From positions 1-24,423 of the forward strand of contig JAEYXM010000121.1 of NCBI GenBank assembly GCA_023428465.1: a stretch of 24,423 nucleotides of DNA, written 5' to 3'. A program made the translations under genes and the position numbers. Source of the stretch: Actinomycetes bacterium (GTDB lineage: Bacteria; Actinomycetota; Actinomycetes; Actinomycetales; Cellulomonadaceae). Positions 14,060 through 22,108 of this stretch are shown in pieces; position 1 is the first letter of the stretch; every line of letters starts with the position of its first letter. The notes beneath the pieces are model-generated. The model made no database searches, was not told the DNA's origin, and saw nothing but the letters and a program-made list of their open reading frames with translations.

Positions 14060-15061
14060 TCAGGACGTGCGGTGGACCAGCGCCTCCGTGAACCGCACCA
14101 GCGCGTCCTTGACCGGGCCGTCCGGCACAGGCGCGAGCGCACGGACCGCCCGGTCGGCCCACGCGACCGCCTGCACCTGGGTGGCGGCGACGACGTCGTG
14201 CCCCCGCAACGCGGCGACCGCAGTGGCCAGGGCGGCGTCATCGGACAGGTCGGAGTCGAGGAGCGCCAGGAGGTCGGCGTCGGCGGGAGTGCCCTCGCCC
14301 GCGGCGACCCGCCGGCGCAGCAGCAGGACCGGCATCGTCGGCACGCGGTCGCGCAGGTCGGTGCCCGGCGTCTTGCCCGTGGTCGCGGCGTCGGAGGACA
14401 GGTCGATCACGTCGTCGGCGAGCTGGAACGCGACGCCCGCCGCCTCGCCGTAGGCCACGAGTGCGGCCTCGACCTCCGCCGACGCGCCGCCGAACATCGC
14501 ACCGAACCGGGCCGACGTCGCGATGAGGCTCGCCGTCTTGTCGGACAGCACCTGCAGGTAGTGCTCGACGGGGTCGTCGCCGGGCTGCGGGCCGACCGTC
14601 TCGTGGAGCTGGCCCAGGCACAAGCGCTCGAACGTCTCCGCGAGGATGCGGATCGCCACCGGGCCGAGGCCCGCCGCGATCGCCGAGGCTCGCGCGAAGA
14701 CCAGGTCCCCGGTGATGACCGCGACCTGGTTGCCCCACACCTCGTGCGCCGACGGCGCCCCCCGCCGCACGGGCGCGGAGTCCATGACGTCGTCGTGGTA
14801 GAGCGTCGCGAGGTGCGTGAGCTCGACGACGGCCGCCGCGTCGACCACCTCCGGCCGACCCGGGTCGCCGAGCTCGGCGCACAGGAGCACGAGCAGGGGT
14901 CGCAGCCGCTTGCCGCCCGCGGAGACGAGGTGCCGCGACGCGGCGTCGGCCAGGCCGTCCGCGTGCGCCACCGCCTCCTGGAGGCGCCCCTCGACGACCT
15001 CGAGCCGACGCGCGAGCGCGTCGGCGAGGGCGGGGTCGGCCACCGGCAGGGACTGGGTCAC
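14060..15061 (-). CDS. Long-chain trans-polyprenyl diphosphate synthase
   Basis: A 333-residue all-trans polyprenyl diphosphate synthase, which adds isopentenyl diphosphate units to an allylic diphosphate. Motifs: GGKRLRP (49-55), the first aspartate-rich motif DDVMD (90-94), K175, the second aspartate-rich motif DDVID (216-220) and the K-TPGTDLRD segment (230-238). The residue five before the first motif is Ala85, small rather than aromatic, as in enzymes making long chains rather than farnesyl diphosphate. Directly after nuoN, its likely job is the side chain of menaquinone, the acceptor of complex I (inference from context). The start is GTG at 15061, overlapping the nuoN stop as GTGA; there is no strong Shine-Dalgarno, so coupling is likely. 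Sequence further upstream in this frame is a shadow of nuoN. Chain length cannot be read off. Confidence 0.93.
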   Translation of the reverse strand: MTQSLPVADPALADALARRLEVVEGRLQEAVAHADGLADAASRHLVSAGGKRLRPLLVLLCAELGDPGRPEVVDAAAVVELTHLATLYHDDVMDSAPVRRGAPSAHEVWGNQVAVITGDLVFARASAIAAGLGPVAIRILAETFERLCLGQLHETVGPQPGDDPVEHYLQVLSDKTASLIATSARFGAMFGGASAEVEAALVAYGEAAGVAFQLADDVIDLSSDAATTGKTPGTDLRDRVPTMPVLLLRRRVAAGEGTPADADLLALLDSDLSDDAALATAVAALRGHDVVAATQVQAVAWADRAVRALAPVPDGPVKDALVRFTEALVHRTS

Positions 15062-16650
15062 GGCAGGAAGCTCGCCGCCTCTGCGAGGAGCTCCAGCACC
15101 GGCGACGGGAGCACGCCCAGCAGGACGGTCCCGGCGGCGGTCACCGCGATCGCGACGATCGCCAGCCCACGGCCGCGGATGACGGTCGTCGTCTCCCCCG
15201 GCGTGCCCACGGCGTCGGTGAAGAACATCAGGACGATGAGCCGGACGTAGAAGAACACGGCCGCAGCCGAGGCCACCACGCCGACCACCGCGAGCCACGC
15301 CAGGTCGCCCTCGACGGCCGCGGTGAACACCGCGAACTTGCCCGTGAAGCCACCGGTCAGCGGGATGCCCGCGAACGACAGCAGGAAGAGCGTGAACGTG
15401 AGCGCCAGCAGCGGGTGCCGCTTGCCGAGGCCCGCCCACTGCGACAGGTGCGTCGCCTCCGCGACGACGGCCGTGCCGCCGCCGGCATGCACCTCGCGGA
15501 CGAGCGTGACGACCGCGAACGCACCGATCGTCGCGAGCCCGTACGCCAGCAGGTAGACGAGCACGCCACTGACGCCGCGCTTCTCGAGCGCCACGACACC
15601 GACGAGCACGAACCCGGCGTGCGCGATCGAGGAGTACGCGAGCATCCGCTTCACGTCGGTCTGCACGATCGCCACGACCGTGCCGACCACCATCGTCAGG
15701 ACCGCCACCGCCCACAGGATCGGCATGACGTCCCACTCCAGCGGCGGCAGGACGACGTACACGATGCGCAGCAGCGCACCGAACGCCGCGACCTTGGTGC
15801 ACGCGGCCATGAAGCCGGTGATCGGCGTGGGAGCGCCCTGGTAGACGTCCGGCGTCCACGAGTGGAACGGCACGGCACCGACCTTGAACAGCAGACCGAC
15901 GAGGACCAGCACGACGCCCGCGAGGAGCATCGGGTCCAGGCTCGAGTACCGGCCGGCGGCGAGCGCGATCGCGCCCAGGTCGACCGACCCGGCGACGCCG
16001 TACAGCAGCGCCGCACCGAACAGGAAGAACGCCGACGCGAACGAGCCGAGGAGGAAGTACTTCATCGACGCCTCCTGGCTGAGCAGGCGCCGACGACGGG
16101 CCATGCCGGACAGGAGGTACAGCGGCAGGGAGAGGACCTCGAGCGCCACGAAGAGCGTCAGCAGGTCGCCCGCGGCCGGGAAGAGCATCATGCCGCCGAG
16201 CGAGAAGAGCACCAGCGGGAAGACCTCGGTCTGCACGAGCCCGCGGCGCTCCGCCTCGGCCTCGTACTCGCTGCCGGGCACGCCCGCCGCCGACGCCGCG
16301 AAGGCGTCCTCACCGGCGTCGGTGCGGTCCGCGATGACCAGCAGGGCGACGAGCCCGAGCAGCGCCACCATGCCCTGCAGCACGAGGGCGGGGCCGTCCA
16401 TCGTCAGGACGCCGCCCGCGACGCGGGTCCCGCCCGTCGCGTGCACCTCGTCCCAGAGCAGGGCCGTCGCGAGGACGGCGCCGCCCGTCGCCAGCAGCGA
16501 CAGGACGAGCTGCACGGTGCGGCGCACGGCGGTGGGCACGAAGGCCTCGACGAGCACGCCGATCACGCCCGCGCCGAGGACGACGAGGACAGGCGTCAGG
16601 TAGGCCCACTGGATGTCCGGGGCCACGAACTCCGCGACGGGGTCGATCAT
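15058..16650 (-). CDS. nuoN: NADH-quinone oxidoreductase subunit N
   Basis: A 530-residue multi-pass membrane protein, one of three antiporter-like proton-pumping subunits of complex I. Family marks include the conserved Glu171 in LFVALEVLSLPLYLLSG, Lys256 in LLFKVGAVPFHSWTPDVYQG (HSWTPDVY at 263-270), and the following APTPITGFMAACTKVAAF helix. A hydrophilic loop around residues 108-140 is longer than in the shortest homologues. The ATG at 16650 overlaps the nuoM stop (ATGA), and the end overlaps the polyprenyl synthase start. It is the last complex I gene of the operon. Confidence 0.97.
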   Translation of the reverse strand: MIDPVAEFVAPDIQWAYLTPVLVVLGAGVIGVLVEAFVPTAVRRTVQLVLSLLATGGAVLATALLWDEVHATGGTRVAGGVLTMDGPALVLQGMVALLGLVALLVIADRTDAGEDAFAASAAGVPGSEYEAEAERRGLVQTEVFPLVLFSLGGMMLFPAAGDLLTLFVALEVLSLPLYLLSGMARRRRLLSQEASMKYFLLGSFASAFFLFGAALLYGVAGSVDLGAIALAAGRYSSLDPMLLAGVVLVLVGLLFKVGAVPFHSWTPDVYQGAPTPITGFMAACTKVAAFGALLRIVYVVLPPLEWDVMPILWAVAVLTMVVGTVVAIVQTDVKRMLAYSSIAHAGFVLVGVVALEKRGVSGVLVYLLAYGLATIGAFAVVTLVREVHAGGGTAVVAEATHLSQWAGLGKRHPLLALTFTLFLLSFAGIPLTGGFTGKFAVFTAAVEGDLAWLAVVGVVASAAAVFFYVRLIVLMFFTDAVGTPGETTTVIRGRGLAIVAIAVTAAGTVLLGVLPSPVLELLAEAASFLP

Positions 16651-18269
16651 CGGTCACCGCTCCCGTCCGCCGTCTCGTCGTTCGTCGCGCCCTGCCCGCC
16701 CGCGTGCGGGCCCTCCCCGAGCACGGGTGGAGGATCGTCCACGCCGACACTGACGCGCGACGCCTCGGCGGGGTCGCGCACCAGGTCCAGCGCGGGGCCG
16801 GGCCAGAAGCCGAGCACGAGGATCGCCGCGATCAGCGGGCCGGCGACCCACCGCTCGCGCGTCGTGAGGTCCCGCGCCGCCGGCAGCTCATCCCGGACCG
16901 CGCCCGTGAAGATCCGCTGGTAGGTCAGCAGGACGTACAGGGCTGCGAGGACTACGCCGATCGTCGCGACGACGGTGGCGGCGCGGTTCTGCGGGAACGA
17001 CCCGACGAAGACCAGCAGCTCGCTGACGAACGGCGCCGTGCCCGGCAGGGACAGGGCCGACAGGCCGGCGACCAGGAACGTCCCCGCGAGCACCGGGACC
17101 ACCGTCCGCAGGCCCGAGTAGCTCGCGATGCGCGCCGTGCCCCAGCGCCGCACGAGGAACCCGGCGAAGAGGAACAGCGCCCCCGTCGAGAGGCCGTGCG
17201 TGAGCATGTACAGCGACGCGCCCTCGATGCTCACCGCGGTGAACGCGAAGATGCCCAGCACGATGAAGCCGAAGTGGCTCACCGACGTGTACGCGATCAG
17301 CCGCATCAGGTCCTCCTGGCCGATGGCCAGGAACGCGCCGTACAGGACGGACACGACGGCGAGCACGATGATCGCGGGCGCGGCCCAGCGCGACGCCTCC
17401 GGGAACAGCGGGAGGCAGAGCGTCAGCATCCCGAACGTGCCGACCTTGTCGAGGACCCCGACGAGCAGGACGTTCGTGCCCGCGGGCGCCTGCTCGGCGG
17501 CGTCGGGCAGCCACGTGTGCACCGGCCACATCGGCGCCTTGATCGCGAACGCGAAGAAGAACGACAGGAAGATCAGGCGCCCGGTCCAGGTGGACAGCTC
17601 CGTGCCGACCAGGGTGTCCACGAGGAAGCCCTGGTCGCCCTGCGGGCCGTGCACGTAGAGCGCGATGACGCCCACGAGCATCACCAGACCGCCGACGAGG
17701 GAGTAGATGAGGAACTTCACTGCGGCATAGCGGCGCTGGGCGCCGCCGAACAGGCCGATCATGAAGTAGACCGGGATGAGCATCGCCTCGAAGAGGACGT
17801 AGAAGAGGAACACGTCGCGCGCCGCGAACACGGCGACCATGAACGCCTCGAGCACGAGGATCAGGGCGACGTAGTCGCGGATCCGGCGGCCGTCGTCGGG
17901 CTCGGTCGACCCGGCGGCCGTGGCGGCCGCGGGGGCCCCGTGCTCACGCCAAGCCGCGAGGATCACGACGGGCACGAGGAAGACCGACAGCAGGATGAGC
18001 GACAGGCCCAGCCCGTTGACGCCGACCGCGTAGCTCACGCCGAACGCCGGGATCCAGGCCGCCTGCTGACCGAGCTGCACCGTCGCGGCGTCGGCCATGT
18101 CGAACGCGACCGCCGCTGCGATGCCGAGCACGAGCGTCGCGAGCGAGACCCCGAGGGCCACGTGGCGCGACCACCGGCGCAGGGACGTCGGCAGCAGCCA
18201 CACCGCGGCGGCGCCCACGAGCGGCAGCACCACCAGCAGGGTGAGCCAGGGGAAGGACGAGGTGATCAT
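16647..18269 (-). CDS. nuoM: NADH-quinone oxidoreductase subunit M
   Basis: A 540-residue antiporter-like membrane subunit of complex I, pumping protons in the membrane arm. It carries the conserved Glu161 (VLFEAMLIPVYFMIGLFGG), Lys185 and Lys244 with the hallmark KAPMWPVHTWLPDAAEQAP (244-262). The Gly/Ala- and Asp-rich loop at about 110-130 and the acidic, Gly-rich last 35 residues are additions of the lineage. ATG at 18269 follows the nuoL stop by 8 nt, with TGAGGGGA covering the stop and serving as ribosome binding site. The end overlaps nuoN by 4 bp. Confidence 0.97.
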   Translation of the reverse strand: MITSSFPWLTLLVVLPLVGAAAVWLLPTSLRRWSRHVALGVSLATLVLGIAAAVAFDMADAATVQLGQQAAWIPAFGVSYAVGVNGLGLSLILLSVFLVPVVILAAWREHGAPAAATAAGSTEPDDGRRIRDYVALILVLEAFMVAVFAARDVFLFYVLFEAMLIPVYFMIGLFGGAQRRYAAVKFLIYSLVGGLVMLVGVIALYVHGPQGDQGFLVDTLVGTELSTWTGRLIFLSFFFAFAIKAPMWPVHTWLPDAAEQAPAGTNVLLVGVLDKVGTFGMLTLCLPLFPEASRWAAPAIIVLAVVSVLYGAFLAIGQEDLMRLIAYTSVSHFGFIVLGIFAFTAVSIEGASLYMLTHGLSTGALFLFAGFLVRRWGTARIASYSGLRTVVPVLAGTFLVAGLSALSLPGTAPFVSELLVFVGSFPQNRAATVVATIGVVLAALYVLLTYQRIFTGAVRDELPAARDLTTRERWVAGPLIAAILVLGFWPGPALDLVRDPAEASRVSVGVDDPPPVLGEGPHAGGQGATNDETADGSGDR

Positions 18270-18277
18270 GGTTCCCC

Positions 18278-20266
18278 TCAGATCCGGACGAGGACGACGA
18301 CGGCGGCCAGCACGACGACGCCGAGGGCCATGGTCAGGGCGTAGGAGCGGACGAAGCCGTTCTGCGCCCGGCGTACCAGCTCGCCCGCGCCGGCGACGGC
18401 CCGGCCGAGGCCGGACACCCCGCCGTCCACGACCGTCCGGTCACCGTAGACGAGCGAGCGCGTGAGGTACTGCCCGGGCCGCATCACGACGGCCTCCTGC
18501 ACCGCGTCCTGGAACAGGTCGCGGCGGGCGGCCCGCGTGAGCACCGACCCGCGCGGCGCGGCGACCGCGACCGGCGCGGCCGCGTACTGGCGCCACGCGA
18601 GCGCGACGCCCGCGGCGATGAGCAGGAACGTCACCGCCATGATCAGCGGCACGGGGAGCACGGGGTCGTGGTGCTCGACGTGCCCGGTCACGGGCTCGAG
18701 CCACGTCGTGAACGCCCCGCCGATCGCAAGCGCCCCACCGAGCACCGCCGAGCCGACCGCGAGCGCGATCATCGGCCACGTCATGAGACGCGGCGACTCG
18801 TGCGGGTGCTGGACCGCGCCCGCCGGGACACCGGCCGGCACGACGCCGGACCCGTCGTCCCAACGACGCTCGCCGTGGAACGTCATGAAGAACAGGCGCG
18901 ACATGTAGAACGCGGTGATCCCGACGCCGACGAGCGCGACCGTGCCGAACACCCACGGCTCCCAGCCGCCCTCGAGCGCGAACGCGGACTCGACGATGCG
19001 GTCCTTGCTCCAGAACCCCGAGAACGGCGGGACACCGATGATCGCGAGCCAGCCCAGCGCCATCGTCAGCCAGGTGACCTTCATCGACGTGGCCAGCGCC
19101 CCGAAGCGGCGCATGTCGACCTGGTCGCTCATGCCGTGCATGACCGAACCGGCGCCGAGGAACAGCCCCGCCTTGAAGAAGCCGTGCGTGAGCAGGTGGA
19201 AGATCGCGAACGCGTAGCCGATCGGGCCGAGGCCCGCGGCGAGCATCATGTAGCCGATCTGCGACATCGTCGACGCCGCGAGGACCTTCTTGATGTCGTC
19301 CTTCGCGCAGCCGACCACGGCCCCGAAGACCAGCGTGATCGCGCCGACGACGGCGACCACCAGCTGGGCGTCCGGCGCGCCGTCGTAGATCGCGCCCGAG
19401 CGGACCACGAGGTAGACGCCCGCGGTGACCATGGTCGCCGCGTGGATGAGGGCGGAGACCGGCGTCGGGCCGGCCATCGCGTCGCCCAGCCAGGACTGCA
19501 GCGGGAACTGCGCGGACTTGCCGCACGCCGCGAGGAGGAGCGCCAGGCCGATGAACGTGAGCCAGCCCTGGCTCGCGCCCGGGGCGGCGTCCGCGACGGC
19601 CGTCATGTCCGTCGTGCCGAACACCGCGACCATCGCCATGATCGCGGAGATCAACCCCAGGTCGCCGACGCGGTTGACGACGAACGCCTTCTTCGCGGCG
19701 ACCGCGTTGGGCCGCTCGTGGTCCCAGAAGCCGATGAGCAGGTACGACGCGAGGCCGACACCCTCCCAGCCGACGAACAGGAGCACGTAGGAGTCGGCGA
19801 GCACCAGCAGGAGCATCGCGGCGACGAACAGGTTCAGGTACGCGAAGAAGCGGCGCCGGTGCGGGTCGTGGGCCATGTACGCGACCGAGTACACGTGGAT
19901 GAGCGTGCCCACGAAGGTCACCAGCAGCACGAACGTCAGCGCGAGCGGGTCGACGCGCATGCCCAGGTCCACGGAGAAGTCCCCGGCCGGGATCCACGTG
20001 CCGTACGACGCGACGAGCACGCGGTCGGCGGCGTCGCGGCCCAGCAGGGCGATCCACAGGACGACGGCGACGAGGAACGCCGACCCGGACATCGCGACGC
20101 CCAGCCAGTGCCCCCAGCGGTCCGCGCGCCGCGTGAGCAGCAGGACGGCGGCACCGAGCAGGGGCAGCGCCACGAGCAGCCACGCGGCGTTCACGGGGGC
20201 CGGGGCCGGGGCGGCGGTGGCCGCGGAGCCGACGACGGCGAGCCCGGCGAGTGCGGTGGTGGTCAC
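18278..20266 (-). CDS. nuoL: NADH-quinone oxidoreductase subunit L
   Basis: A 662-residue subunit, the distal antiporter-like pump of complex I with the long lateral helix. Conserved features are Glu168 in FVGWEGVGLASYLLIGFW, the AKKAF segment (191-195), Lys250 in CGKSAQFPLQSWLGDAM and the APTPVSALIHAATMVTAG-like stretch (GPTPVSALIHAATMVTAG, 266-283). The first 27 residues (Ala/Thr/Pro-rich) precede the first usual helix and look like an added hydrophobic leader. The start is GTG at 20266, 2 nt after the nuoK stop, with GAGGAG 6 nt upstream inside the nuoK end. A later start cannot be excluded. Confidence 0.96.
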   Translation of the reverse strand: MTTTALAGLAVVGSAATAAPAPAPVNAAWLLVALPLLGAAVLLLTRRADRWGHWLGVAMSGSAFLVAVVLWIALLGRDAADRVLVASYGTWIPAGDFSVDLGMRVDPLALTFVLLVTFVGTLIHVYSVAYMAHDPHRRRFFAYLNLFVAAMLLLVLADSYVLLFVGWEGVGLASYLLIGFWDHERPNAVAAKKAFVVNRVGDLGLISAIMAMVAVFGTTDMTAVADAAPGASQGWLTFIGLALLLAACGKSAQFPLQSWLGDAMAGPTPVSALIHAATMVTAGVYLVVRSGAIYDGAPDAQLVVAVVGAITLVFGAVVGCAKDDIKKVLAASTMSQIGYMMLAAGLGPIGYAFAIFHLLTHGFFKAGLFLGAGSVMHGMSDQVDMRRFGALATSMKVTWLTMALGWLAIIGVPPFSGFWSKDRIVESAFALEGGWEPWVFGTVALVGVGITAFYMSRLFFMTFHGERRWDDGSGVVPAGVPAGAVQHPHESPRLMTWPMIALAVGSAVLGGALAIGGAFTTWLEPVTGHVEHHDPVLPVPLIMAVTFLLIAAGVALAWRQYAAAPVAVAAPRGSVLTRAARRDLFQDAVQEAVVMRPGQYLTRSLVYGDRTVVDGGVSGLGRAVAGAGELVRRAQNGFVRSYALTMALGVVVLAAVVVLVRI

Positions 20267-20268
20267 CC

Positions 20269-20568
20269 TCAGCTCCTCAGCAGGTTGACGTCGTCGACCG
20301 AGGCCGACCGGCGGGTCCGGTAGATCGCCACGATGATCGCGAGGCCGACCACGACCTCCGCTGCGGCGACCACCATGACGAAGAACGCCACGACCTGACC
20401 GGAGAGATCACCGTTCAGCCGTGCGAACGTGACGAACGCGAGGTTCGCCGCGTTGAGCATGAGCTCGATGCCCATGAAGACGATGATCGCGTTGCGCCGC
20501 ACCAGGACGGTCGTCGCGCCGATCGTGAACAGGATGGCGGCGAGCACCACGTAGTTGGCGGGGTTCAC
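20269..20568 (-). CDS. nuoK: NADH-quinone oxidoreductase subunit K
   Basis: A 99-residue protein with three membrane helices, the standard size of NuoK. The two membrane-embedded glutamates needed for proton transfer are present: Glu35 in MGIELMLNAANLAF and Glu71 in VAAAEVVVGLAI. The GTG start at 20568 overlaps the nuoJ stop (GTGA), with a GGAGG-type site just before it. nuoL follows after 2 nt. Confidence 0.97.
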   Translation of the reverse strand: MNPANYVVLAAILFTIGATTVLVRRNAIIVFMGIELMLNAANLAFVTFARLNGDLSGQVVAFFVMVVAAAEVVVGLAIIVAIYRTRRSASVDDVNLLRS

Positions 20569-21419
20569 CGCACCTCCTCCTCACCCGTGATCGCGCGCTC
20601 CGGCGGCGCGGACCCCGTCCCGGCGTCGGCATCGAGCTGCGCGTGCACCTCGGACACCGAGCGCTCCTGGCCGCGCACCCGCAGGACGCGCGGCACCGAG
20701 TCCTCCAGCGGGCGCCCGTCGGGCCCGAGCGCGGCGACGTCCATCGCGTTGCTGTGCGCGTACACGCCCGGCGCGGGCAGCGGCGTGAGCCGGCCCTTCG
20801 AGGCGACGCGCGCGTCAGCCATCTCCTTCTGTGTCACCTTGCGCGTGAGGCGCTGGCGGTGCGTGAGCACGATGGCGCCGACCGCCGCGGTGATGAGCAG
20901 GATGCCGACGACCTCGAGCGTGAGCACGTAGTCGCCGAAGAGGACGCGGGCGACGCCGACGGGGTTGCCTTCGGCGTTCGCCTGCGAGAGGCCGACCGGG
21001 GTGATGTCACGCGCCTGCAGCACCACGCCGACGAGGACCGCGCCGAGCCCGGCCCCCATGAGAAGGGCCAGCCAGCGCTGGTTGCGCAGCGCGTCGACGA
21101 ACGAGTCGGACGCGTCCACGCCGACGAGCATGAGCACGAACAGGAAGAGCATCATCACCGCACCGGTGTAGACGATCACCTGCACGATGCCGAGGAAGGG
21201 CGCCTCCTGCGCGATGTACATCACCGCGAGGCACACCATCACGACGACGACGCTCATGGCCGCGTAGACCGCGCGCCGGGCGAAGACGAGGCCGAGCGCC
21301 GCGATCACCATCACGGGTGCCAGGCACCAGAACAGGATCGCCTCGCCGGTCGAGGTGGTGCCGGTCTCCGCGAGCCCGGTGACCGCACCGAGCCCGACGC
21401 CGAGCGCCCCGGGGGTCAT
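20565..21419 (-). CDS. nuoJ: NADH-quinone oxidoreductase subunit J
   Basis: A 284-residue membrane subunit of complex I with five hydrophobic segments in residues 27-187. The conserved helix VYTGAVMMLFLFVLML (83-98), the one that contains the pi-bulge in complex I structures, is clear. Residues about 188-284 are a hydrophilic, charged C-terminal extension not found in the short enterobacterial protein (184 residues in Escherichia coli); its role is unknown. ATG at 21419 overlaps the nuoI stop as ATGA; the open frame further upstream is a shadow of nuoI. Confidence 0.95.
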   Translation of the reverse strand: MTPGALGVGLGAVTGLAETGTTSTGEAILFWCLAPVMVIAALGLVFARRAVYAAMSVVVVMVCLAVMYIAQEAPFLGIVQVIVYTGAVMMLFLFVLMLVGVDASDSFVDALRNQRWLALLMGAGLGAVLVGVVLQARDITPVGLSQANAEGNPVGVARVLFGDYVLTLEVVGILLITAAVGAIVLTHRQRLTRKVTQKEMADARVASKGRLTPLPAPGVYAHSNAMDVAALGPDGRPLEDSVPRVLRVRGQERSVSEVHAQLDADAGTGSAPPERAITGEEEVR

Positions 21420-22108
21420 CGCGCCGTCCCTTCCGTGCGTGCCGCCGACCGCGCGCGTGCCAGTGACGGGTCGTCCGGCCGGTGCTCGGCCACCCACTCG
21501 ACCTGCTCGGCGACCGGGCCGGTCACGGCGCCACGGTAGTAGTCGTCGTCGTCCGTACCGGGCACCATCGGGTGCGGCGCCGCGAGCATGTCGTCGCCGA
21601 GCGGTGCGAGCAGGTCCTGCTTCTCGTAGATCATCCCGCGCCGCGTCGGGCCGGCCAGCTCGAACTCGTTGGTCATCGTGAGCGCGCGCGTCGGGCACGC
21701 CTCGATGCACAGGCCGCAGAAGATGCAGCGCAGGTAGTTGATCTGGTAGACGCGGCCGTACCGCTCGCCCGGCGAGAACTGCGCCTCAGGCGCGTTGTCG
21801 GCGCCCTCGACGTAGATCGCGTCGGCGGGGCACGCCCACGCGCACAGCTCGCAGCCGATGCACTTCTCGAGGCCGTCGGGGTGCCGGTTGAGCTGGTGAC
21901 GCCCGTGGTAGCGGGGCTTCACCGGTGCCTTCTCGAACGGGTACTGCTCGGTGACCGTCGGCTTGAACATCGACGACAGGGTCACGCCGAAACCCGCGAC
22001 GGGGGCCAGCATCCCGCCGAGACCCGTGCGCTGGGGTCGCAGCGGCTCGTACGGCGCAGGGGCGCCGACCTCCGCCGACCCGCGGCGCGTGATGTCCTTG
22101 TCAGCCAC
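21416..22108 (-). CDS. nuoI: NADH-quinone oxidoreductase subunit I (2x[4Fe-4S])
   Basis: A 230-residue Fe-S subunit linking the peripheral arm to the quinone site. It has two ferredoxin-type motifs: CIGCELCAWACP (Cys 83, 86, 89, 93) and CIFCGLCIEACP (Cys 128, 131, 134, 138), which bind clusters N6a and N6b. The N-terminal 50 residues include a weakly hydrophobic segment for membrane contact. The C-terminal 50 residues are an acidic, then Arg/Ala-rich extension. The start is GTG at 22108, overlapping the nuoH end by 8 bp, with a strong AAGGAGGAG immediately upstream. Confidence 0.97.
   Translation of the reverse strand: MADKDITRRGSAEVGAPAPYEPLRPQRTGLGGMLAPVAGFGVTLSSMFKPTVTEQYPFEKAPVKPRYHGRHQLNRHPDGLEKCIGCELCAWACPADAIYVEGADNAPEAQFSPGERYGRVYQINYLRCIFCGLCIEACPTRALTMTNEFELAGPTRRGMIYEKQDLLAPLGDDMLAAPHPMVPGTDDDDYYRGAVTGPVAEQVEWVAEHRPDDPSLARARSAARTEGTAR

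Noticed and set aside
15062..15859. Upstream extension of the polyprenyl synthase to 15859
   Set aside because: It would overlap nuoN by about 800 bp with non-protein-like sequence; homologous length and the GTGA overlap point to 15061.
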